Shown here: positions 15,763 through 21,734 of the stretch, in pieces
How the letters are laid out: every line of letters begins with the position of its first letter
How positions within the stretch are numbered: position 1 is the first letter of the stretch
NCBI GenBank assembly: GCA_035942915.1
Contig: DASZCR010000034.1
Span: 1 to 28,209 of the forward strand
Reading direction: 5' to 3'
DNA length: 28,209 bases
Source of the DNA: DASZCR01 sp035942915
GTDB lineage: Bacteria; Acidobacteriota; Blastocatellia; Pyrinomonadales; Pyrinomonadaceae
Made by a program: the position numbers and the translations under genes
The notes under the pieces: generated by a model
Seen by the model: only the letters and a program-made list of their open reading frames with translations
The model's database searches: none
Told to the model about the DNA's origin: nothing

Positions 15763-15880
15763 ATGGCCTTCGACCGCTTGCCTGCGCGCAACTCCGTTCC
15801 CCCAAAAAGAGCCGACGCCTGCTGTTTGAAAGTGAGAGAACGCCTCCCCCAAAGCCTTCACTCACTTGCGATCAAAGAGC
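15686..15880 (-). ncRNA. Structured RNA with three GGGGGA-loop hairpins upstream of recQ
   Basis: A minus-strand transcript of about 195 nt is predicted from a strong promoter (15887-15914) to a hairpin with a U-run. Three hairpins follow one another. Hairpin 1 is 15830-15867, with a 7-bp outer stem AAGTGAG/CTCACTT. Hairpin 2 is 15786-15818: 9 bp with one bulge. Hairpin 3 is 15690-15762: an 18-bp outer stem with an inner CCTG-GAGA/TCTC-CAGG stem. All three place UUU-GGGGGA in the apical loop. The recQ ribosome site (15673-15679) is a fourth GGGGGA. It could be a free small RNA that binds a GGA-recognising protein such as CsrA, or a recQ leader with attenuation. No Rfam family was recognised. 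The hairpins and promoter are seen directly; the role is inference. Confidence 0.62.
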
Positions 15881-15886
15881 CTGACC

Positions 15887-15914
15887 GATATACCCCTCAT
15901 GTACCCTTTGTCAA
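15887..15914 (-). promoter_or_regulatory. Promoter of the structured RNA / recQ leader
   Basis: On the minus strand TTGACA (15909-15914, perfect) is separated by 16 bases from TATATC (15887-15892). The start point would be near 15880, 13 bases upstream of hairpin 1. No other promoter of this quality lies between it and recQ. Confidence 0.62.
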
Positions 15915-16112
15915 TTAGTCGTGCTCCCTAAGAGCAACGCGCGTACCACGACCGACGAGCGGCGCGCGAAAAATCTGGCGCGCGCATTTCGGCCAGTAAA
16001 GACGCGGCCTGCCCCGCATAAGTCAGACGACTGACAGAAGCGGGACGACGCATCGCATCCGCGCGCGTTGCATCCTATCTATACTTTGATACGTTACACT
16101 TGAACGATATCA
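15915..16112 (+). promoter_or_regulatory. Divergent intergenic region with possible NUDIX promoter
   Basis: This gap separates the minus-strand structured RNA from the plus-strand NUDIX gene. It is G/C-rich with GCGCGCG runs around 15970-15990 and no supported coding frame. Near its right end TTGATA (16086-16091) stands 16 bases before TATCAG (16108-16113), a fair sigma-70 match that would start transcription near 16120, just before the AGGAG ribosome site. Confidence 0.4.
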
Positions 16113-16139
16113 GTGCGGCCGTGCAGGAGTGAGACCGAA

Positions 16140-16598
16140 GTGAGTGCGACACCAACCAAGCTGCAAATCTCGGCCGGGGGCGTCGCCTTCCGCCGCCGCG
16201 CCGACCGCGTCGAGGTGGCGCTCATCTCGGTCGGCACACCGGCGCGCTGGCAACTGCCGAAAGGGCTTGTTGACCGCGGCGAGTCGAGCATGGAGGCGGC
16301 GGCGCGCGAGGTGCGCGAGGAGGCCGGAATCGAGACGGAGACGCTCGGTCTCATCGAGCGTGTCGAATATTGGTACTACGCCACAGAACGCGGCACGCGC
16401 GTCCGCTTCCACAAGTTCGTGGACTTCTATCTGATGCGCTACCGGCGCGGCGACGTGCGGCGACACGACCACGAAGTCAACGAGGCGCGGTGGGTCGAAA
16501 TCGGACAGGCGGCAAGGACGCTCGCCTTCAAGAGCGAGCGCGGCGTCTTGGAGAAAGCACGGGCGATGATTGAACAGCTCGACGCCGATGCGGGCTAG
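16140..16598 (+). CDS. NUDIX hydrolase
   Basis: This 152-residue MutT-like pyrophosphohydrolase acts on nucleoside diphosphates linked to another moiety. The Nudix box is complete: G-L-V-D-R-G-E-S-x5-A-A-R-E-V-R-E-E-A-G-I (Gly to Ile, REVREE core), preceded by W-Q-L-P-K. The N-terminus (ISAGGVAFRR) is standard for the fold. GTG at 16140 is preferred over GTG at 16113 because AGGAG (16125-16129) lies in front of it and the predicted transcript begins near 16120. It stands among DNA-repair genes, so nucleotide-pool cleansing is plausible, but ADP-ribose- or diadenosine-polyphosphate-type substrates are equally possible. Its TAG stop overlaps the stop of the opposing gene in a shared CTAG. Confidence 0.92.
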   Translation: MSATPTKLQISAGGVAFRRRADRVEVALISVGTPARWQLPKGLVDRGESSMEAAAREVREEAGIETETLGLIERVEYWYYATERGTRVRFHKFVDFYLMRYRRGDVRRHDHEVNEARWVEIGQAARTLAFKSERGVLEKARAMIEQLDADAG

Positions 16599-17251
16599 AG
16601 GTACTCGTCCGAGCCGAGCACCCAGATGAACGACTGGATATCTATCATGTCGCGCGGCTCCAAGTCCGAGAGGTCGCGGCGCAAGATTTCTGCGAACTCA
16701 AGGAGGCTGGCGTAGGTCTCCCAGTTCGGACGCGAATGGTAACGAAAGTCGAAGCCGTAAGCCTCCGCGCCCCTACGCGTCACCATCGGTTTGAGGAAGA
16801 CGTGTTCGCGCGGCGCGGCGATGAAGCCGAAGACGGTTTGCAGAGGCCACGTCAGGACGCGCGTCTGGCGGCGCGGCAACTGCGAGAGCGTCTCGGCGAA
16901 ACGCTCGAAGCGGCGCTGAAGACGGCCTCCGCCATAGATGAAATCGTAGAGACCTTCGCCGAAGGCACGCGCGCCTTCGACCGGACGCACGGCGTCGCGC
17001 AAGGCCATCTTCTCGAAGGAGAACAGGAGGTTGGTGGCGGATTCGAGCCGGACGGCGCGCGCAGCAATCTCCGCATAGCCGCCGCTCTTGAGCAGGGCTT
17101 GGAAGGTCTTGCGGTCGAGCGTCCGCGTCCATTGCTCATGCGCCGCCCACTTGTAGCCGCGCTCCCAGTCGAGATACTTCTGGTCGTGGAAGCCGCGCGG
17201 GAAGTGGCTCAGGAAAAAACGTCGGCATCTTCTGGCTTTCTCGTCCATCAT
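16595..17251 (-). CDS. Unknown protein in the LigD/uracil-glycosylase operon
   Basis: This 218-residue soluble protein is rich in Arg, Phe, Tyr and Trp. Recognisable segments include F-P-R-G-F-H-D-Q-K-Y-L-D-W-E-R-G-Y-K-W-A-A-H (about 18-39), L-W-S-free helices with basic residues in the middle, and a C-terminal M-I-D-I-Q-S-F-I-W-V-L-G-S-D-E-Y-L. No signal peptide, membrane segment or catalytic motif is seen. It begins 18 bases after the ligD-type gene, which itself follows the uracil-glycosylase gene by 25 bases, so it is probably co-transcribed with both. I do not recognise the family. The context suggests a nucleic-acid role. Confidence 0.8.
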   Translation of the reverse strand: MMDEKARRCRRFFLSHFPRGFHDQKYLDWERGYKWAAHEQWTRTLDRKTFQALLKSGGYAEIAARAVRLESATNLLFSFEKMALRDAVRPVEGARAFGEGLYDFIYGGGRLQRRFERFAETLSQLPRRQTRVLTWPLQTVFGFIAAPREHVFLKPMVTRRGAEAYGFDFRYHSRPNWETYASLLEFAEILRRDLSDLEPRDMIDIQSFIWVLGSDEYL

Positions 17252-17269
17252 CTGCCCGGTCGCCTTTCT

Positions 17270-18859
17270 CTAACGTCTTCGCTTCTTCTTCTTCGCGTCG
17301 GCGCGCAGTTCGTCGAGCGCAGCGTCTAAGGTCTGTCGTCCCTGTAAGACAGGCTTGAAGAGGTCGCCCTTGCGCGCGACGCGGCCGACGATGTTCTTGA
17401 TGTGAAAATCGCGCGGCGTCAGTTTCTTGCGTTCGACCTCGCGCCATTCGAGCGGCGCGGAGACGGTCGCCCCGGCGCGCGGGCGCACCGAGTAGGGCGC
17501 GACGACCGACTTGCCGCGCGCGTTCTGCATGTGGTCGAGATAGATGCGGCGTCGCTCGCGCTTTTTCAGAGAGCGTTCGAGCGTGGCGAGTTCGCTGTTG
17601 GCTTCGACTATCAACGCGGCGACGCGCTCGGCAAACTCGGCCGCTGCGTCGTAGTCGTGCGCGCCCGCCTTGAGCGGCACGTAGACGTGGAGGCCGCGCG
17701 AGCCGGAAGTCTTCGGATAGGATTCGAGACCGAGGTCGGCGAGAATCTCTCTGGCGCTCAGGGCGACTTCGCAGATTTCGGCAAACGAGATGTCGTCCGG
17801 CGGGTCGAGGTCGAAGACGACCCAGTCAGGATGTTCGATGTCTGCGACGCGCGAGTGCCAGGGGTGGCGTTCGATGGCGCCGAGGTTCGCCATGTAGAGC
17901 AGCGTCGCCGCGTTGTCTCCGATGACGTAATCGACCGTCTGCCCGCCGACGGCTTCGAGCGCCTCCGTGCGGACGTAGTCGGGCACTTCGTTGACATCGT
18001 GTTGATGGAAGAACTTGCCCGCGATGCCGTCCGGGTAACGCTTCATGATGAGTGGGCGGTCGCGCAGGTAAGGCAGGATGGTCTTGGAGATTTCGTGGTA
18101 GTAGCGCAGGAGGTCGCCTTTCGTGTAGCCCTCCTCCGGCCAGTAGACTTTGGCGAGATTGGTCGCGGCCACCACGTCGCGGCCGACTTTCAAGCCGATG
18201 TCGCCTTCGAGATTCTTCGCGCGAAAGGCGCGTCCGGCCGTCGTGATTTTCAGCTCTTCGAGGCGCGGCGCGCGGCGTCTCACTTCCTTGTGCTCGGCGC
18301 GTCGCCGCTCACGCTCGCGCGCACGACGCGCGCCGCCGCGACTCCACTCTTCATCCGGCATCCGCAATTCCAGTTGCCAGCCTTCGACGGCGTGCTCGTC
18401 GTGGCTCTTGATGAGGAGCCATTGGCCTTCGCGCGGCATGCGGACGAGGTTGAAAGCGCCGCGCAGTTTTCCGCCCGCCAGACGGAAGGCGAGGCGTCCG
18501 CGCTCGAACTGCGTGAGCGCGTCTCCTTCGCCCGTCAGTTCATACGTGCCTTCGTCCCAAATCATGTGTTCGCCCGCGCCGTAGTTGCCTTCGGGGATGT
18601 GTCCCTCGAACTTGAGATACTCGACCGGATGGTCTTCCGTTTCGACGGCGAGGCGGCGCTCGGCCGGGTCGAGCGAAGGGCCGCGCCTGACCGACCATGA
18701 TTTGAGCACGCCGCCCATCTCCAGACGGAAGTCGAAATGGAGCATCGAGGCATGATGCTCCTGCACGACGAAACGGTGTCGGTTGGCCTTCGAGATTTTG
18801 CCGCGCGGCTCAGGCGTGCGCCTGAAATCTCTCTTGGCGTGATAAGTCTCAAGTCCCAT
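17270..18859 (-). CDS. ligD: LigD-type end-joining protein: phosphoesterase plus polymerase, no ligase domain
   Basis: This 529-residue protein of bacterial non-homologous end joining begins with the 3'-phosphoesterase domain (about residues 1-165). Its active-site set is visible: E-H-H-A-S-x-L-H-F-D-F-R-L-E (His35/36, His41, Asp43, Arg45) and D-H-P-V-E-Y (His77, Tyr81). A basic linker (about 172-198, Arg/Glu-rich) leads to the primase-polymerase domain (about 225-515), with V-F-D-L-D-P-P (catalytic Asp350 and Asp352) and S-G-S-R-G-L-H-V-Y-V-P (His391). The ATP-dependent ligase domain found in three-domain LigD, with its K-x-D-G nucleotidyl site, is absent. Sealing must therefore come from another ligase. 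GGAGG seven bases before ATG fixes the start. No ku gene is in the window. It shares an operon with the uracil-DNA glycosylase and the unknown 218-residue protein. Confidence 0.93.
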   Translation of the reverse strand: MGLETYHAKRDFRRTPEPRGKISKANRHRFVVQEHHASMLHFDFRLEMGGVLKSWSVRRGPSLDPAERRLAVETEDHPVEYLKFEGHIPEGNYGAGEHMIWDEGTYELTGEGDALTQFERGRLAFRLAGGKLRGAFNLVRMPREGQWLLIKSHDEHAVEGWQLELRMPDEEWSRGGARRARERERRRAEHKEVRRRAPRLEELKITTAGRAFRAKNLEGDIGLKVGRDVVAATNLAKVYWPEEGYTKGDLLRYYHEISKTILPYLRDRPLIMKRYPDGIAGKFFHQHDVNEVPDYVRTEALEAVGGQTVDYVIGDNAATLLYMANLGAIERHPWHSRVADIEHPDWVVFDLDPPDDISFAEICEVALSAREILADLGLESYPKTSGSRGLHVYVPLKAGAHDYDAAAEFAERVAALIVEANSELATLERSLKKRERRRIYLDHMQNARGKSVVAPYSVRPRAGATVSAPLEWREVERKKLTPRDFHIKNIVGRVARKGDLFKPVLQGRQTLDAALDELRADAKKKKRRR

Positions 18860-18884
18860 GCTGTCGCCTCCGTCGCAAACGGAT

Positions 18885-19463
18885 TCAGTCGTCTTTCAAC
18901 TTCTTCAACTCTCGTTTTAGTCGCGCGAAGTCTTCGCGGACGGCATCGCCCAACTCCTCGCGGTAGAAGCGGACGGCCGGGTGGTATCCGGCCAGATAGC
19001 GTCGGCCGTCGCGTGTCACGACGCGCCCGCGCGCCTCGCCCAAAGTCTTCACGCCGAGCACGCGTTTGACGGCGACGCCGCCGAGCAGCATGACAAGTTT
19101 CGGATTAATCAACTCAATCTGCTCGAAGAGATAGTTCGACGTGCAGGTGTCGATTTCGAGTTTGCGCGGCGTGCGGTTCTTGGGCGGGCGGCACTTGACC
19201 GTGTTGGTGATGAAGAAGTCCGCGCGGTCGAGTCCCGTGCCGGCGAGGACTTGATTGAGGAAGCGACCGGCCGAGCCGACAAACGGATGGCCGCTTTCGT
19301 CCTCCTCCTTGCCCGGCGCTTCACCGATAATCATGACGCGCGCAGAGGGGCGGCCGTCGCCCGGTACGGCGAGCGTGCGCGACTCCCAGAGAGGACATTT
19401 CGTGCATTTGCTAATCTCTGTCGCCAACACTTCGAGCCGCCGCGCCTGCTTCGTCTTCGCCAT
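18885..19463 (-). CDS. Uracil-DNA glycosylase, family 4 (4Fe-4S)
   Basis: This 192-residue enzyme removes uracil from DNA to start base-excision repair. Four cysteines suited to a 4Fe-4S cluster are present at Cys20, Cys23, Cys91 and Cys107 (C-T-K-C-P-L, K-C-R-P-P-K, D-T-C-T). Motif A is I-I-G-E-A-P-G-K-E-E-D (46-55), followed by G-x-P-F-V-G-S-A-G-R-F-L. Motif B is H-P-A-V-R-F (161-166). The frame is open to GTG at 19469, but ATG at 19463 has GGAG at a 7-base spacing. It heads the operon with the LigD-type protein and an unknown protein, and diverges from the HAD phosphatase gene. Confidence 0.93.
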   Translation of the reverse strand: MAKTKQARRLEVLATEISKCTKCPLWESRTLAVPGDGRPSARVMIIGEAPGKEEDESGHPFVGSAGRFLNQVLAGTGLDRADFFITNTVKCRPPKNRTPRKLEIDTCTSNYLFEQIELINPKLVMLLGGVAVKRVLGVKTLGEARGRVVTRDGRRYLAGYHPAVRFYREELGDAVREDFARLKRELKKLKDD

Positions 19464-19491
19464 GTTCACGCTCCAAGCGTTTCGTTATACT
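19463..19491 (+). promoter_or_regulatory. Promoter of HAD gene, with overlapping divergent -10 box
   Basis: On the plus strand TGTTCA (19463-19468) precedes TATACT (19486-19491) by 17 bases. The same bases read on the minus strand as TATAAC (19484-19489), a possible -10 for the uracil-glycosylase operon, although no good -35 accompanies it. The 63-base gap between the two divergent start codons leaves room only for such overlapping promoters. Confidence 0.45.
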
Positions 19492-19526
19492 GGCTGAGTC
19501 TCAAAATCCCTTTCGACCAAATGTAA

Positions 19527-20072
19527 ATGCGAAAGCCCAGACCCGTAAAGCTCTATATTTTCGACGCCGACGGCACGCTGCGGCGAACGACCGTCGCCGG
19601 ACAGCCGTGTCCGAACAAAGAGGGCGAGTGGGAGTTGATACCGGGCGTGCGCGAGCGTCTGGCGCGCATCGAGTGGGGAAAGGGGGCGACGGGGGCGCAC
19701 TTCGGCGTCGCGTCGAATCAGGGCGGGGTCGGGATGGGTTACTTCTCTTACGAGACGGCCTACGCGCTGCTGTGGGAGATGGCGCGGCAGGCGTGGGGGC
19801 GCGAACCGCCCGAAGGCGCAATTCAGATGTGCCCGCACGCGCCGTTCGCCGGATGCCCCTGCCGCAAGCCGAAGCCGCTGATGCTCATCCGTCTGATGCA
19901 TCGCTTCGGCGTGCGTCGCGACGAGACGCTCTTTGTCGGCGACATGGACAGAGACGAGGAGGCCGCACGCCGCGCAGGCGTCCCGTTCGCATGGGCGCAC
20001 GAGTTCTTCGAGTGGGACACGGCCGCCGGGGGAGAAAGCCCGCCGGTTGCTAATCAAACACCCGTCCTTTAA
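19527..20072 (+). CDS. HAD-IIIA phosphatase with zinc loop (GmhB-like)
   Basis: This 181-residue hydrolase of the HisB-N/GmhB/polynucleotide-phosphatase branch of the HAD superfamily carries motif I D-A-D-G-T-L (catalytic Asp pair near residues 13-15), motif II V-A-S-N-Q-G-G-V-G and motif IV F-V-G-D-M-D-R-D. A zinc loop C-P-H-x5-C-P-C-R-K-P of the heptose-bisphosphate-phosphatase type is also present. GmhB dephosphorylates heptose 1,7-bisphosphate for lipopolysaccharide, but no other heptose gene is nearby. The divergent partner is a DNA-repair operon, which leaves a DNA- or nucleotide-phosphatase role open. No ribosome site is seen in front of the ATG, so the message may start close to it. 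Confidence 0.88.
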   Translation: MRKPRPVKLYIFDADGTLRRTTVAGQPCPNKEGEWELIPGVRERLARIEWGKGATGAHFGVASNQGGVGMGYFSYETAYALLWEMARQAWGREPPEGAIQMCPHAPFAGCPCRKPKPLMLIRLMHRFGVRRDETLFVGDMDRDEEAARRAGVPFAWAHEFFEWDTAAGGESPPVANQTPVL

Positions 20073-20086
20073 GGAAGGCGGAGCGT

Positions 20087-20245
20087 TTAAGTCGGCTTGC
20101 AGCCCGGATGGTTGCAGGTGCAGGGCGAGGTCGGGTCTGTGTCGGCCACGTCCTCGCAGTGGTGGCTGCAATATCTTTGAGCGCCCGACACCATGCAGGT
20201 GCATGATTGATGCGCGCACTTCGTCTCGTTCGTCTCGTCGGCCAC
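20087..20245 (-). CDS. Bacterial metallothionein-like small protein
   Basis: This 52-residue protein is predicted to bind Zn/Cd/Cu. It has eight cysteines (residues 10, 15, 17, 26, 30, 42, 44, 49) and clustered histidines (12, 28, 29, 46). The pattern K-C-A-H-x2-C-x-C-x-V, then Y-C-S-x2-C, then C-x-C-x-H-x-G-C matches the SmtA/BmtA family (PF02069 type). The start is GTG, with AAGGAGG about 11 bases upstream, a little long; no ATG is available in frame. It lies 42 bases after a 58-residue stress-type gene and appears to be the last gene of a run beginning at 22315. It converges with the HAD gene, whose stop is 14 bases away. Metal storage or oxidative-stress buffering is the likely role. Confidence 0.85.
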   Translation of the reverse strand: MADETNETKCAHQSCTCMVSGAQRYCSHHCEDVADTDPTSPCTCNHPGCKPT

Positions 20246-20287
20246 GACTGAAAAAGCCTCCTTACTGTCCTGACGGATAGTTGATGA

Positions 20288-20464
20288 TTAGTGCAGACCG
20301 TCGCCCTTGCGCTCCGTGTCGGTCTCCCGTTTACCGACCTTTGGACTGCCGGATGAACCCTGACGGCCGCCCTGCTTGCGTTCGTTCGCCGTTGCCGTCG
20401 GCGGCGAAGTGCGAGTCTTGCCGGTCTTGCCCTCGCTCTTGCCGCCCGCGTCGCTCTTCGCCAT
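20288..20464 (-). CDS. Small basic disordered protein of the stress operon
   Basis: This 58-residue protein consists almost wholly of Lys, Arg, Gly, Ser, Thr, Asp and Glu, without Cys, Trp or hydrophobic runs. It opens M-A-K-S-D-A-G-G-K-S and contains K-Q-G-G-R-Q-G-S-S-G-S and K-V-G-K-R-E-T-D. A strong GGAGGAGCGGAG sits directly before ATG. It lies 28 bases after the SDR oxidoreductase gene and 42 before the metallothionein gene. Its composition resembles hydrophilic stress or desiccation proteins; no family is recognised. The evidence for a real gene is the ribosome site, the codon use and the position. Confidence 0.65.
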   Translation of the reverse strand: MAKSDAGGKSEGKTGKTRTSPPTATANERKQGGRQGSSGSPKVGKRETDTERKGDGLH

Positions 20465-20492
20465 CTCCGCTCCTCCTTATTCGTTCCCAGTC

Positions 20493-21356
20493 TCAGCCGT
20501 TGACGACTTCGCCGCCGTTCGGATGAAGAATCTGTCCGGCGATGTAAGAGGAGTCGTCCGAGGCGAGGAAGACGTAGGCCGGTGCGACCTCTTCGGGCTG
20601 CCCCGGCCGCTTCATCGGCACGTTCGCGCCGAAGGTTGAAACCTTCTCGCGGTCGAAGGTCGAAGGAATCAGAGGCGTCCAGATGGGGCCGGGCGCGACG
20701 CCGTTGACGCGGATGCCCTGCTCGATGAGCGATTGCGAGAGCGAGCGCGTGAAGGCGACGATGGCGCCCTTAGTCGAAGAATAGTCGAGCAGTTCGGGGC
20801 TGCCTTTGTAGGCCGTCACGGAAGTCGTGTTGATAATCGTGCTGCCCTCTTTGAGATGGCGCAGCGCGGCCTTCGTCAGATAGAACATCGAGAAGATGTT
20901 GGTGCGGAAGGTGCGCTCCAACTGCTCTGCCGAAATCCGTTCGATGGATTCCTGCGGGTGCTGCTCGGCCGCGTTGTTGACGAGGATGTCGAGGCGGCCT
21001 AACTCTCTGACCGTCTGCTCGACAAGGTCGCGGCAGAAAGACTCGTCGCCGATGTCTCCGGCGACGGTCAGGCAGCGACGGCCTTCCGCTTCGACGAGGC
21101 GGCGCGTCTCCTCCGCGTCTTCATGCTCGTTGAGATAGGAGACGCACACGTCAGCGCCTTCGCGCGCGTAGAGGACGGCGACGGCGCGGCCGATGCCGCT
21201 GTCGCCGCCCGTGATGAGCGCAACCTTGCCCGCGAGTTTTCCGCTGCCGCGATATTGCGGGTCGGTGGCGGCGGGTCGAGGCCGCATCTCTGTTTCGCGC
21301 CCGGGCTGCTCGTCCTGCTCCTGCGGCGGCATCGTCTGTTCTTTCTCTTCAGCCAT
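20493..21356 (-). CDS. SDR-family oxidoreductase (general-stress type)
   Basis: This 287-residue NAD(P)-dependent short-chain dehydrogenase has a hydrophilic N-terminal extension (about 1-38, Glu/Gln/Pro-rich). A Rossmann fold follows, with T-G-G-D-S-G-I-G (cofactor binding), L-V-N-N-A-A (NNA motif), catalytic Ser in I-N-T-T-S-V-T and Y-S-S-T-K (Tyr-x3-Lys). Late segments are N-G-V-A-P-G-P-I-W-T-P-L and a C-terminal A-G-Q-I-L-H-P-N-G-G. The extension plus Q-Y-R-G-S-G-K-L-x-G-K-V-A-L-I-T-G-G-D-S is typical of the YhdF/YdaD general-stress dehydrogenases, whose substrate is not established. It sits between a Gly-rich disordered protein and a small basic protein. Confidence 0.92.
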   Translation of the reverse strand: MAEEKEQTMPPQEQDEQPGRETEMRPRPAATDPQYRGSGKLAGKVALITGGDSGIGRAVAVLYAREGADVCVSYLNEHEDAEETRRLVEAEGRRCLTVAGDIGDESFCRDLVEQTVRELGRLDILVNNAAEQHPQESIERISAEQLERTFRTNIFSMFYLTKAALRHLKEGSTIINTTSVTAYKGSPELLDYSSTKGAIVAFTRSLSQSLIEQGIRVNGVAPGPIWTPLIPSTFDREKVSTFGANVPMKRPGQPEEVAPAYVFLASDDSSYIAGQILHPNGGEVVNG

Positions 21357-21370
21357 TCTTCACTTCCCCC

Positions 21371-21396
21371 TGTTCGCCAAGTCTGTTCGTCAAGTC
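21371..21396 (-). repeat. Two 13-bp direct repeats before the SDR gene
   Basis: Bases 21371-21383 and 21384-21396 are copies of the same 13-mer differing at one position (on the minus strand GACTTGACGAACA and GACTTGGCGAACA). They lie 15-40 bases before the SDR start codon, in a gap of 54 bases. They may be a tandem regulator site or leader repeat; nothing else supports either. Confidence 0.5.
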
Positions 21397-21410
21397 TGAA
21401 ATGATAACAG

Positions 21411-21734
21411 TCAGCCCTGCCCGCCATCGGACGGGCCGACGCCGCCGCTCGCATGTGCGCCGCCTCCGGGGCCTCCGCCGCGCGTCTCGCCCGCGCCGGT
21501 CTGCCCGCCTGCGGGCGCGCCCGTGAAGTCCATCTCGCCGACGGCTCCGCGCGTCCCTTCGGCGTGGGCGGCCGTCGCCGCCTCGGCCTCGCCCGTGTCA
21601 CCTGCGTAGGTGCGCGAGCCTTCACGCGCCGTCTCGCCCGGTTTCATGTCGTCGCCTTCGGCCTCGTGACGGGCGGTTGCGCCCGTGCCGGAAGCGAAGC
21701 GGTCGGCGTCCGTGTTCGTCTTCGTGTCGGCCAT
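21411..21734 (-). CDS. Gly/Thr/Glu-rich disordered protein
   Basis: This 107-residue protein has no predicted secondary structure: Gly, Ala, Thr, Glu and Asp dominate. The N-terminal half is acidic (T-N-T-D-A-D-R-F) and the C-terminal half Gly-rich (R-G-G-G-P-G-G-G). It has no signal peptide or Cys. Its ATG overlaps the TAA of the preceding SPW gene by one base (TAATG), so translation is probably coupled. Together with the SDR and the small basic protein it belongs to a stress-type run. It resembles hydrophilin-like proteins in composition only. Confidence 0.7.
   Translation of the reverse strand: MADTKTNTDADRFASGTGATARHEAEGDDMKPGETAREGSRTYAGDTGEAEAATAAHAEGTRGAVGEMDFTGAPAGGQTGAGETRGGGPGGGAHASGGVGPSDGGQG

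Noticed and set aside
15686..15880. 6S RNA as identity of the recQ-upstream transcript
   Set aside because: The length fits, but the 5' and 3' ends do not pair into a closing stem and there is no single central bubble; instead there are three separate hairpins.
17402..18700. Plus-strand frame of 432 codons opposite the LigD-type gene
   Set aside because: It has a shadow-type composition and no recognisable domain, while the minus strand carries phosphoesterase and polymerase active-site residues in order.
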